NCBI RefSeq assembly: GCF_022698165.1
Contig: NZ_JALDAY010000005.1
Coordinates: forward strand, 496,001 to 560,000
DNA length: 64,000 bases
Direction of reading: 5' to 3'
Source of the DNA: Streptomyces cylindrosporus
GTDB lineage: Bacteria; Actinomycetota; Actinomycetes; Streptomycetales; Streptomycetaceae
Both the position numbers and the translations under genes were made by a program. The notes under the pieces are model-generated. The model was given only the letters and a program-made list of their open reading frames with translations. It made no database searches and was not told where the DNA came from. Shown piece by piece: positions 25,897 to 33,314 of the stretch (position 1 is its first letter; every line of letters begins with the position of its first letter).

Positions 25897-26784
25897 CTAG
25901 ACGTCCCGTCGGTCCAGCAGGGCGACGGCGCCGGCGAAGGCGGCGGCGGTCACGCCCAGCGCGATCCACAGCGGGTCCCAGCCGCTCGGGCCGGACTCGC
26001 TGAGGGAGTTGGAGTAGAAGACGCTGAGCTGGTTCGGGATCGAGTACTCGAACAGGGCCTGGCGTACGCCGTCCAGTGCCTCCGAGAACATGAACAGCGC
26101 GATCACCAGCGGGGCCAGGACGACGCCGATCATGATGGTGATGGCGCCGGCGGAGTGCCGGATGACCGAGCCGATCAGCAGCGAGAGCAGGCCGAGCAGC
26201 GCGATGTAGAAGGAGACGCCGAGGGTGCCCTTCAGCCACTCGGCGGTGGACGGTTCCCGGGCGTCGGTCAGCATGGAGACGTCGGCGAGGGCGACGAGCA
26301 GCACGGACGCGAAGGTGACCGTGAAGGCCACCGCGAAGAACACGATCGCCTTGGCGGCGAGGACGCGTCCGCGGGTCGGGCAGGCGGTCATCGTGGTCCG
26401 GATCATTCCGGTGCCGTACTCGGAGGCCGTGGTCAGCACGCCGAGGGTGATGATGCAGATGCTGCCGAGCAGCAGGCCGAACACGCCGAACGACAGCGGG
26501 TTCTCGCCCTGCAGGCTCTCGTCCCCCGCGTTGGCGGCGACGAGCGCGGCGACCAGCAGCCCGATGCCGACGACGAGCGCGACGAACACCCCGAGCGTCC
26601 ACATCGTGGAGCGCACCGACCGGATCTTGGTCCACTCCGAGGAGATGGCATGCCCGAGGTGCGTGCGCACGACGGGGATCGGCGAGGTGTAACCAACACC
26701 GGGATACGACGAACCGTGCGCCACCGCCTGCCAGTCGGGTACGGCGGCCTGCGGCATCGGGGGCTGCGGGGTCGGGGCACTCAT
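25897..26784 (-). CDS. ABC-2 type permease, first exporter
   Basis: The 295-residue protein has about six membrane helices after a roughly 45-residue Pro/Ala-rich cytoplasmic N-terminus (APTPQPPMPQAAVPDW). The segment SEWTKIRSVRSTMWTLGVFV is the usual start of this permease family. Its ATG lies within the stop of the ATPase gene (ATGA at 26781-26784), so the two are coupled. It is a paralogue of the permease at 28343-29113, with shared phrases such as SEWTKIRSV, GTGMIRT/STGMIRT and LLDRRDV/LLKRRDA. The substrate is unknown. Confidence 0.92.
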   Translation of the reverse strand: MSAPTPQPPMPQAAVPDWQAVAHGSSYPGVGYTSPIPVVRTHLGHAISSEWTKIRSVRSTMWTLGVFVALVVGIGLLVAALVAANAGDESLQGENPLSFGVFGLLLGSICIITLGVLTTASEYGTGMIRTTMTACPTRGRVLAAKAIVFFAVAFTVTFASVLLVALADVSMLTDAREPSTAEWLKGTLGVSFYIALLGLLSLLIGSVIRHSAGAITIMIGVVLAPLVIALFMFSEALDGVRQALFEYSIPNQLSVFYSNSLSESGPSGWDPLWIALGVTAAAFAGAVALLDRRDV

Positions 26785-28217
26785 CGGGCGTCCTCGGGCT
26801 TGGTCAGATCGGCGGGAGCGGCAGAGGCGGCGGACGGGGCGGAGCCGGCGGACGCGGAGTCCTGCGGCGCAGCCGACGCCGGGGCGGCCTGCGGCTGGGC
26901 CGGGGCCGCGGGGGCGGAGGCGGTGGGAGCAGGAGCCGTGGGTGCGGGGGGCTGCGGTGCCGCTGGTGCCGGGGCGGGCTGCGGCTGGGCGGCGGGCGTG
27001 GACGGGTGGGGCTGCGCCGGGGCCGTGTTCTGGGGTGGCTGAGGGGTCTGTGGGGGCGTCTGGGCGTATGGGTTGGGGTGGCCCGCTCCCGGGGGCGGTG
27101 GGGCGCCGTACGGGCCCGTGGGGGGCCCTGGGGCGGTGTCCGCGCCGGGGTGGTCCTGGGGGAGTTGGGGCATCGCGAAGGGCTGGCCGCCCTGTTGCGG
27201 GGGCGGTGGGGCGTACCAGCCGGGCTGGCCCTGGCCGGGGACCGGCATCGGGGGCTGGGCGCCGGGCGGCAGCGGCTGCATCAGGCCCGCCTTCTGGTCG
27301 GCCGTCGAGCGGTAGTCGACCGCGCCCTGCGTCATCCGCATGTACGCCTCTTCGAGGGAGGCCTGATGCGGCGACAGCTCCCACAGGCGTACGTCGGCGT
27401 CGTGCGCGATGTCGCTGATGCGGGGGAGCGGCAGCCCCGTGACCCGCAGTCCGCCGTCCTGCTCCGGCAGCACGTGCCCGCCCGCCTCGGTCAGCGCGGA
27501 CGTCAGCTTCTCGCGCAGCTGCGGCTCGGTGTCCGGCGTCCGCACGCGCGCGAAGTCCGCGGAGTTCGCCGAGATGAAGTCCCTGACGCTCATGTCGGAC
27601 AGCAACTGCCCGCGCCCGATCACGATGAGGTGGTCCGCGGTCAGCGCCATCTCGCTCATCAGGTGCGAGGAGACGAAGACCGTACGCCCCTCGGCGGCGA
27701 GGGCCTTCATCAGGTTGCGCACCCAGAGGATGCCCTCGGGGTCGAGCCCGTTGACCGGCTCGTCGAACAGCAGCACCTGCGGGTCGCCGAGCAGCGCCGC
27801 GGCGATGCCGAGCCGCTGTCCCATGCCGAGCGAGAAGCCCTTGGACCGCTTCTTCGCCACGTCCTGCAGCCCGACCACGCCGAGCACCTCGTCGACCCGG
27901 CGGGCCGGGATGCCGGACAGCTGGGCGAGGCAGAGGAGATGGCTGCGGGCGGAGCGGCCGCCGTGCACGGCCTTGGCGTCGAGCAGCGCGCCCACCTGGC
28001 GGGGAGCGTTCGGCAGCTTCCGGTAGGGGTAGCCGCCGATCGTCACCTGGCCCGCGGTGGGGTTGTCGAGGCCGAGGATCATCCGCATCGTCGTCGACTT
28101 GCCGGAACCGTTCGGCCCCAGGAAGCCGGTGACCGCGCCGGGCCGCACCTGGAAGGAAAGGTTGTACACAGCGGTCTTGTCGCCGTAGCGCTTGGTCAGG
28201 CCGACTGCCTCGATCAT
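26781..28217 (-). CDS. ABC ATPase with long Pro/Ala/Gln-rich C-terminal tail, first exporter
   Basis: About 310 residues form a standard ABC-2 ATPase: Walker A GPNGSGKST, signature SLGMGQRLGIA, Walker B VLLFDEPVNGLDPEG and FVSSHLMSEM. The protein then continues for about 165 residues of Pro/Ala/Gln/Gly-rich sequence with PPPP runs and PQPA/APAP repeats, which the neighbouring paralogue lacks. I start at the ATG at 28217; a GTG at 28226 is possible. The tail is intracellular if the usual topology holds. It may be a flexible tether, since the permease it couples to also opens with a Pro-rich stretch. Confidence 0.9.
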   Translation of the reverse strand: MIEAVGLTKRYGDKTAVYNLSFQVRPGAVTGFLGPNGSGKSTTMRMILGLDNPTAGQVTIGGYPYRKLPNAPRQVGALLDAKAVHGGRSARSHLLCLAQLSGIPARRVDEVLGVVGLQDVAKKRSKGFSLGMGQRLGIAAALLGDPQVLLFDEPVNGLDPEGILWVRNLMKALAAEGRTVFVSSHLMSEMALTADHLIVIGRGQLLSDMSVRDFISANSADFARVRTPDTEPQLREKLTSALTEAGGHVLPEQDGGLRVTGLPLPRISDIAHDADVRLWELSPHQASLEEAYMRMTQGAVDYRSTADQKAGLMQPLPPGAQPPMPVPGQGQPGWYAPPPPQQGGQPFAMPQLPQDHPGADTAPGPPTGPYGAPPPPGAGHPNPYAQTPPQTPQPPQNTAPAQPHPSTPAAQPQPAPAPAAPQPPAPTAPAPTASAPAAPAQPQAAPASAAPQDSASAGSAPSAASAAPADLTKPEDAR

Positions 28218-28342
28218 GCTCCGCACCCATCGAAAGGTTCAGGACAGCGGGGCACACGCCCCCGTAAGGGTTAGGAGGATATCGAGGCGCTGACGGTTCC
28301 GCTCAAGAGCAAGTAAAAGGTGACCCTCCGCTCGCCCCTTCT

Positions 28343-29113
28343 TCACGCGTCCCGTCGCTTCAGCAACACGTACCCGCCCGCGAGCGCCGCCACCACCCAC
28401 AGCACCATGATCGCGAGCCCGCCCCAGGGCCCGTACGGGGTGTCGTCGTCGATCGGCGTCACCACCTGCATGATCTTGCTGCCGGCCTGGTCGGGCAGGT
28501 ACCGGCCGATCTTCTTGGTCGCCGAGACGTTGCCGAGGATGTTGGAGACCAGGAAGAAGAACGGCATCAGGATGCCCAGCGACAGCATCGGCGAGCGCAG
28601 CATCACGGCGACGCCCATCGAGAACACCGCGATGAGGGTCATGTAGAGCCCGCCGCCGATCACCGCGCGCAGCACGTGCGGGTCGCCGATCTCCGCCTTG
28701 TGCGAGCCGAGCATGGCCTGCCCGAGGAAGAACGCGACGAAGCTGGTGGCGAGACCGACGACCAGCGCGAGCCCGGTGGCCACCGCGATCTTGCTGAACA
28801 GGAAGGTCCCGCGCTGCGGCACGGCCGCCAGCGAGGTGCGGATCATGCCGGTGCTGTACTCGTTCGAGACGACCAGCACCCCGAACACGATCATCGCGAG
28901 CTGCCCGAGGCTCATCCCGGCGAAGCTGATGAAGGTCGGGTCGAAGGAGAGCTTGTCCTTCGCGCTCATGTTGTCGAACTCGTGCCTGGTCAGCGCCGAG
29001 ATCAGCATGCCGAGGGCGATGGTGACGACCACGGCGAGGGAGAGCGTCCACACGGTCGAGGCCACCGACCGGATCTTGGTCCACTCGGACCGTACGACCT
29101 GGATCGCCGCCAT
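28343..29113 (-). CDS. ABC-2 type permease, second exporter
   Basis: The 256-residue paralogue of the permease at 25.9 kb has about six membrane helices. It starts MAAIQVVRSEWTKIRSVASTVWTLSL, with no Pro-rich extension. Conserved elements include SNEYSTGMIRTSLAAVPQR and the C-terminal VLLKRRDA. It begins 2 bases after its ATPase gene's stop, so they form one translational unit. The two exporter pairs lie head to tail and probably arose by local duplication. Confidence 0.92.
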   Translation of the reverse strand: MAAIQVVRSEWTKIRSVASTVWTLSLAVVVTIALGMLISALTRHEFDNMSAKDKLSFDPTFISFAGMSLGQLAMIVFGVLVVSNEYSTGMIRTSLAAVPQRGTFLFSKIAVATGLALVVGLATSFVAFFLGQAMLGSHKAEIGDPHVLRAVIGGGLYMTLIAVFSMGVAVMLRSPMLSLGILMPFFFLVSNILGNVSATKKIGRYLPDQAGSKIMQVVTPIDDDTPYGPWGGLAIMVLWVVAALAGGYVLLKRRDA

Positions 29114-29115
29114 GC

Positions 29116-30084
29116 TCAGCTCCTGTTCCAGCCGTCGCCCCACGCCTGCTGCCGCGCGGGCGGCGCGTCCTGGGGGGTGTCGGTGTGCGCGTGGTACTCG
29201 ATCGACTCGGCGGTCAGCTGCATGAACGCCTCCTCCAGGGAGGCCTGCTGCGGGCTCAGCTCGTGCAGCACGATCTGGTGCTGCGCGGCCAGCTCGCCGA
29301 TCTGCTCGGCCTTGCCGCCGTCCACCTCCAGCGCCCCGCTGCCGGACTCGACGACGGTGACCCCGGCCTCGTGCAGTATGTCGAGCAGCCGCTCGCGCTG
29401 CGGGGTGCGGACACGGACGTACGACCGCGAGTTCTGCTCGATGAAGTCGGCCATGGACGTGTCGGCGAGCAGCCGGCCCTGTCCGATGACGACCAGGTGG
29501 TCGGCGGTCAGCGCCATCTCGCTCATGAGATGGGACGAGACGAAGACGGTACGGCCCTGCGCCGCCAGCGACTTCATCAGGTTGCGGATCCAGTGGATGC
29601 CCTCGGGGTCCAGGCCGTTGACGGGCTCGTCGAACATCAGGATCCGCGGGTCGCCGAGCAGCGCGCCGGCGATCCCGAGCCGCTGCCCCATGCCCAGCGA
29701 GAACCCCTTCGCCTTCTTCTTCGCGACCGCCGTGAGCCCCACGGTGTCGAGCACCTCGGCCACCCGGCTCTTGGGGATGCCGTTGCTCTGGGCGAGGCAG
29801 AGCAGGTGGTTGTAGGCGCTGCGGCCGCCGTGCATGGCCTTGGCGTCCAGCAGGGCGCCGATGTACTTGAGGGGATCCTTGAGGTGGTCGTAGTGCTGAC
29901 CGTCGATCCGGACGTCGCCCGCCGTCGGCCGGTCGAGCCCGAGCATCATCCGCATCGTCGTCGACTTGCCGGCGCCGTTCGGTCCGAGGAAGCCGGTCAC
30001 GATGCCCGGTCTGACGGTGAAGGTGAGGTTGTTGACCGCCACCTTCTCGCCGTACCGCTTGGTCAGGCCCTCCAGCTGGATCAT
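29116..30084 (-). CDS. ABC ATPase, second exporter
   Basis: The 322-residue ATPase has Walker A GPNGAGKST, signature SLGMGQRLGIA, Walker B ILMFDEPVNGLDPEG and the FVSSHLMSEM switch. The C-terminal domain ends in a short Ala/Gln/Trp-containing tail (PPARQQAWGDGWNRS). It is nearly collinear with the ATPase at 26.8-28.2 kb over the first 310 residues, but without the 165-residue extension. It is encoded immediately upstream of its permease and 9 bases downstream of the MFS gene stop, so it may share the MFS promoter. Confidence 0.93.
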   Translation of the reverse strand: MIQLEGLTKRYGEKVAVNNLTFTVRPGIVTGFLGPNGAGKSTTMRMMLGLDRPTAGDVRIDGQHYDHLKDPLKYIGALLDAKAMHGGRSAYNHLLCLAQSNGIPKSRVAEVLDTVGLTAVAKKKAKGFSLGMGQRLGIAGALLGDPRILMFDEPVNGLDPEGIHWIRNLMKSLAAQGRTVFVSSHLMSEMALTADHLVVIGQGRLLADTSMADFIEQNSRSYVRVRTPQRERLLDILHEAGVTVVESGSGALEVDGGKAEQIGELAAQHQIVLHELSPQQASLEEAFMQLTAESIEYHAHTDTPQDAPPARQQAWGDGWNRS

Positions 30085-30093
30085 GCGGCCACG

Positions 30094-31470
30094 CTAAGAC
30101 GCCGGTTGGGCCAGTGCCACCCGGACGGGCAAACAGATGCCGACGGCGGCGGCAACAACGGTGAACGCCGTCGTCCAGGCGAAGGTGTGCGCGAACGCCG
30201 TGTCCGTGCCGCCGCCGTACTGGAGGAGGACGGCGAGGACTGCGGTGCCGAAGGAGCCGCCGAGTTGCTGGAGGATGCGGGTGGCGGAGCTGGCGTGCGG
30301 GACGTCCGCGGGGGCCAGGTCGCGGAAGGCGCCCACCAGCAGGGCCAGGTTGGCCGCGCTCATGCCGAAGCCGCGGACCAGGAGGGCGGCGCCCAGGAGG
30401 TAGCCGTTGTCGGCGCCGGCCGCGAAGGGGAGTGTGCCGAGGGCGGTCAGCAGCAGGCCGGTTACCGCGACCGGGCGGGGGCCGACGCGGTCGGAGAGCG
30501 AGCCGGTCGTGCGGGCCAGCAGCGCGCCGACGCCCTGCGGCACGAGCAGCAGCCCGGCGTCGATCACGCCCTCGTGCCGCACCTGCTGGTAGTAGAGCGG
30601 CAGCAGGAACATCCCGCCGAACAGGGTCAGCCCGCCCGTGAAGGTCAGCGCCGAGGCCACACCGAACGACCGCACCCGGAACAGCCGTAGATCCACGAGA
30701 GGGTGCGCAACGCGCAGGGCGCGCACGACGAAGGCGGCCACCAGCAGCGCCCCGGCCGTCATCGGCACCAGCACGCGCGCGTGCCCGAAGCCGCCCTGGT
30801 CGCCGACCTGGGCGAGACCGTAGATCAGCGCGGCCAGCCCGGGGGAGACCAGCGCGAGGCCGGTCAGGTCGAGACGGGCGGCCCGCGTGCCCTCGTCCCT
30901 GGGTACGCCCCGCAGCGCGAGCACGATGGCGAGCAGGCAGATCGGCAGGTTGACGTAGAAGATCCAGTGCCAGCTGAGGTGGGCGACGATCAGGCCGCCG
31001 AGGACGGGTCCGAGGATCGGGCCGACGACGGCCGGGATCGACACCACGCCCATGAGCCGGCCGAGCCGCTCCCGGCCCGCCGCGCGGATGACGAGGGTCT
31101 GCAGCACCGGCAGCATCAGCCCGCCGCCGACGCCCTGCACCACCCGGAAGGCGATCAGCGACTCGATGTCCCGGGCGAGCGCGCACAGCAGCGAGCCTGC
31201 CAGGAACAGCGTCAGGGCCCCCAGCCAGACCTGCCGTGCCCCGAACCGCTCGGCGGCCCAGCCGCTGACCGGCACGACCATCGCGAGGGCCAGCAGATAG
31301 GCGGTGCTCACCCACTGCACGGTCGCCGTCGAGGCGTTCAGGTCGTGCCCGAGGGTGTGGATGGCGATCGACACGATCGTGCTGTCGAGCAGCGGCGCGA
31401 GGGCGCCGAGGACGAGGATTCCGGCCAGTTTGAGGACGGCGGGGTCGAGGCGTTCTTCGGTTTTGGGCAT
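30094..31470 (-). CDS. DHA2-type MFS multidrug transporter
   Basis: The 458-residue protein has about 14 membrane helices. The signatures are ALAPLLDSTIVSIAIHTL (motif D1 region), the motif A loop WAAERFGARQVW and the motif C region around VVGPILGPVLGGLI, typical of EmrB/QacA drug exporters. It is divergent from a TetR gene, and the twin operators lie between them. Its likely job is efflux of the compound that the TetR protein senses. The two ABC exporters follow on the same strand within 10 bases, so read-through could place all three exporters under the same repressor. Confidence 0.93.
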   Translation of the reverse strand: MPKTEERLDPAVLKLAGILVLGALAPLLDSTIVSIAIHTLGHDLNASTATVQWVSTAYLLALAMVVPVSGWAAERFGARQVWLGALTLFLAGSLLCALARDIESLIAFRVVQGVGGGLMLPVLQTLVIRAAGRERLGRLMGVVSIPAVVGPILGPVLGGLIVAHLSWHWIFYVNLPICLLAIVLALRGVPRDEGTRAARLDLTGLALVSPGLAALIYGLAQVGDQGGFGHARVLVPMTAGALLVAAFVVRALRVAHPLVDLRLFRVRSFGVASALTFTGGLTLFGGMFLLPLYYQQVRHEGVIDAGLLLVPQGVGALLARTTGSLSDRVGPRPVAVTGLLLTALGTLPFAAGADNGYLLGAALLVRGFGMSAANLALLVGAFRDLAPADVPHASSATRILQQLGGSFGTAVLAVLLQYGGGTDTAFAHTFAWTTAFTVVAAAVGICLPVRVALAQPAS

Positions 31471-31495
31471 ACGGGTCCCCCGGACGGCGATTTAG

Positions 31496-31554
31496 GAGAC
31501 GTTCCGTCTCTTACTTCGACGATAGGCTGCCGGGGATTGGAGACGCAAGGTCTC
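31496..31554. promoter_or_regulatory. Twin GAGAC-N5-GTCTC operators between the MFS and TetR genes
   Basis: Two copies of the same palindromic element occur, GAGAC-5-GTCTC at 31496-31510 and 31540-31554, centred 44 bp apart (about four helical turns). They flank a -10-like TAGGCT at 31523-31528. This is the expected site for the adjacent TetR regulator, controlling both the MFS gene and itself. Binding is inferred from symmetry, duplication and position. Confidence 0.8.
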
Positions 31555-31573
31555 TTGAGGAGGAGGTGGGTCA

Positions 31574-32143
31574 GTGCCCGCGGAGACCACCCGGCGGCGC
31601 GGTGCCGCCCTGGAGGCCGACCTCCTGGACGCGGCCTGGGCGGAACTCAAGGCCGTCGGCTACACCCGGCTCACCATGGAGGGCGTCGCCGCCCGCGCCC
31701 GTACCGGAAAGCAGGTCCTCTACCGCCGCTGGCCCAACCGCGCGGAACTGGTGGTCGCCGCGCTGCGCCACCGGCAGGGCGGCTCGATCACCGACCAGGT
31801 CCCGGACACCGGGTCGCTGCGCGAGGACGTCCTCGCGGTGCTGCGGCTCATGGCGGAGCGCCAGCGGGACATCGGGCAGGACGTTGTGCACGGCGTGCTC
31901 GCGGAGATCGGCCCGATGCGGGCCCAGGTCTTCGAGATCATGCGAGACGTGATGGCCACCCTGCTCGAACGGGCGGCGGCACGCGGCGAGATCCCCACGG
32001 CCGACGTCCCGCCCCGGATCATGACCCTGCCCACGGACCTGGTCCGCAACGAGATCGTGATGCGCAGCGAGCCGCTGACGGAACAGACGATGTCGGAGAT
32101 CGTCGACGACATCTTCCTGCCCCTGGTCACCCGCAGGGCATGA
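31574..32143 (+). CDS. TetR-family regulator of the MFS exporter
   Basis: The 189-residue protein has the TetR helix-turn-helix at about residues 15-60 (LDAAWAELKAVGYTRLTMEGVAARA, TGKQVLYRRWPNRAEL). A TetR_C-type helical domain follows. The GTG start is preceded by GAGGAGG. Two perfect GAGAC-N5-GTCTC sites lie in its promoter region, shared with the divergent MFS gene. It is the likely drug-responsive repressor of the exporter cluster. Confidence 0.92.
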   Translation: MPAETTRRRGAALEADLLDAAWAELKAVGYTRLTMEGVAARARTGKQVLYRRWPNRAELVVAALRHRQGGSITDQVPDTGSLREDVLAVLRLMAERQRDIGQDVVHGVLAEIGPMRAQVFEIMRDVMATLLERAAARGEIPTADVPPRIMTLPTDLVRNEIVMRSEPLTEQTMSEIVDDIFLPLVTRRA

Positions 32144-32147
32144 CAAA

Positions 32148-32179
32148 GGCCCGCACCTTCGGGGGAGACGGTACGGGCC
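32148..32179. terminator. Bidirectional terminator between the TetR gene and filP
   Basis: GGCCCGCACC (32148-32157) pairs with GGTACGGGCC (32170-32179) with one mismatch around a 12-base loop. Flanking A- and T-containing sequence (CAAA before, CTT after) is present. It separates the convergent TetR and filP genes. Confidence 0.7.
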
Positions 32180-32196
32180 CTTGACCGTGCTGCTGG

Positions 32197-33132
32197 TTAC
32201 CGGGACTGCTGAGCCGGAACCCCACGGGAGATCGGCTCGTCGTCGGCCGGCGTGCCCGCCGCGGCCACCGCCGCGCCCGTGAGCGTCGCGAGCATCTCGC
32301 GGACGTTCGTCAGCTGGGCGTTGATGCTGTCGCGGCGGTTGGTGAGGGCGGCCAGCTCGCGCTCGGATTCCGAACGGATCCGGTCGGCCTTGGCGTTCGC
32401 GTCGGCCACGATGTCCTCGGCCTGGCGCTGGGCCGTCTCCACCGTCTGGCGGGCGCGGCGCTCGGCGTCCGTGCGCAGCTTCTCGGCCTCCAGGCGCAGC
32501 TGCTCCGCGCGGTGCTCGATCTCCGCGAGGCGCTTCTCGGCCTTGGCCTGACGGGACGCCAGGTCGCGCTCGGACTGCTCGCGGCGCTTGGCGAGGTTCG
32601 TCTCGAAGTCGGCGGCGGCCTGCGCGGCCTTGGCGCGGGTCTCCTCGAAGAGGGCGTCCGCCTCCTCGCGCTTCGACTGAGCGTCCTTCTGGGCCTCGGA
32701 ACGCAGCTGGGACGCGTCGCTCTTGGCCTTCTCGACGATCCGGACGCCCTCGTCCTCGGCCTTGGCCTTGCGCTCCGCAGCGAACGATTCTGCGTCGTTA
32801 CGGACCTGCTGGGCCGCCGACTCGGCGAGCTCGCGGTGCTGCTCGGCGGCGCGCCGGGCCTCCTCGCGCAGATCCTTGGCCTCTTCCTCGGCGAGGCGGA
32901 GGATCTTCTCGACGCGCGCGCCGAGACCGGCGTACGAGGGCTCGGCGTCGGTCACCTGCGCCTGGGCGTTCTGCGTCTCGAGGTGGAGCTCCTCGATGCG
33001 CTTTTCCAGAGCGGTGATGCGGGCGAGAGCGCTGTCACGGTCGGAGACGAGCTTGGAGATGCGTTCGTCCACCTGAGCGCGGTCGTACCCACGCCGCACA
33101 AGCTCGAAGCCGTAGGGGGAAGTGTCGCTCAT
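32197..33132 (-). CDS. filP: FilP, intermediate-filament-like coiled-coil protein
   Basis: FilP forms cytoskeletal filaments below hyphal tips and supports polar growth with DivIVA and Scy. The 311-residue product has a DivIVA-like head (TSPYGFELVRRGYDRAQVDERISKL, in part). A long Ala/Glu/Arg-rich coiled coil spans about 30-270, and the C-terminus is short and non-helical. Length and head match the S. coelicolor protein. A -10 TAGGAT lies on the minus strand at 33173-33178, and an AGGAA precedes the ATG. It is encoded just downstream of scy but has its own promoter region. Confidence 0.95.
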   Translation of the reverse strand: MSDTSPYGFELVRRGYDRAQVDERISKLVSDRDSALARITALEKRIEELHLETQNAQAQVTDAEPSYAGLGARVEKILRLAEEEAKDLREEARRAAEQHRELAESAAQQVRNDAESFAAERKAKAEDEGVRIVEKAKSDASQLRSEAQKDAQSKREEADALFEETRAKAAQAAADFETNLAKRREQSERDLASRQAKAEKRLAEIEHRAEQLRLEAEKLRTDAERRARQTVETAQRQAEDIVADANAKADRIRSESERELAALTNRRDSINAQLTNVREMLATLTGAAVAAAGTPADDEPISRGVPAQQSR

Positions 33133-33172
33133 GGGGTTCCTGTCAAATGAGACCGGTGAGGTGATAGGGGGA

Positions 33173-33178
33173 ATCCTA
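33173..33178 (-). promoter_or_regulatory. Likely -10 element of filP
   Basis: On the minus strand this reads TAGGAT, a good streptomycete -10, giving a start about 33 bases upstream of the filP ATG. It lies in the 182-base scy-filP gap and supports separate transcription of filP. Confidence 0.5.
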
Positions 33179-33314
33179 GGGGCCGAAGCGGTGTGTCATC
33201 GAGCGGATACGTGTTTGATCTGGAGAATGACACCCCTTTTGAGTGGCTAACCCTTGGACGGCTTGCCAAAAACTTGGTCAAAGGCCCCAGAAGGCACCGG
33301 AGTTAACCTGTCGA

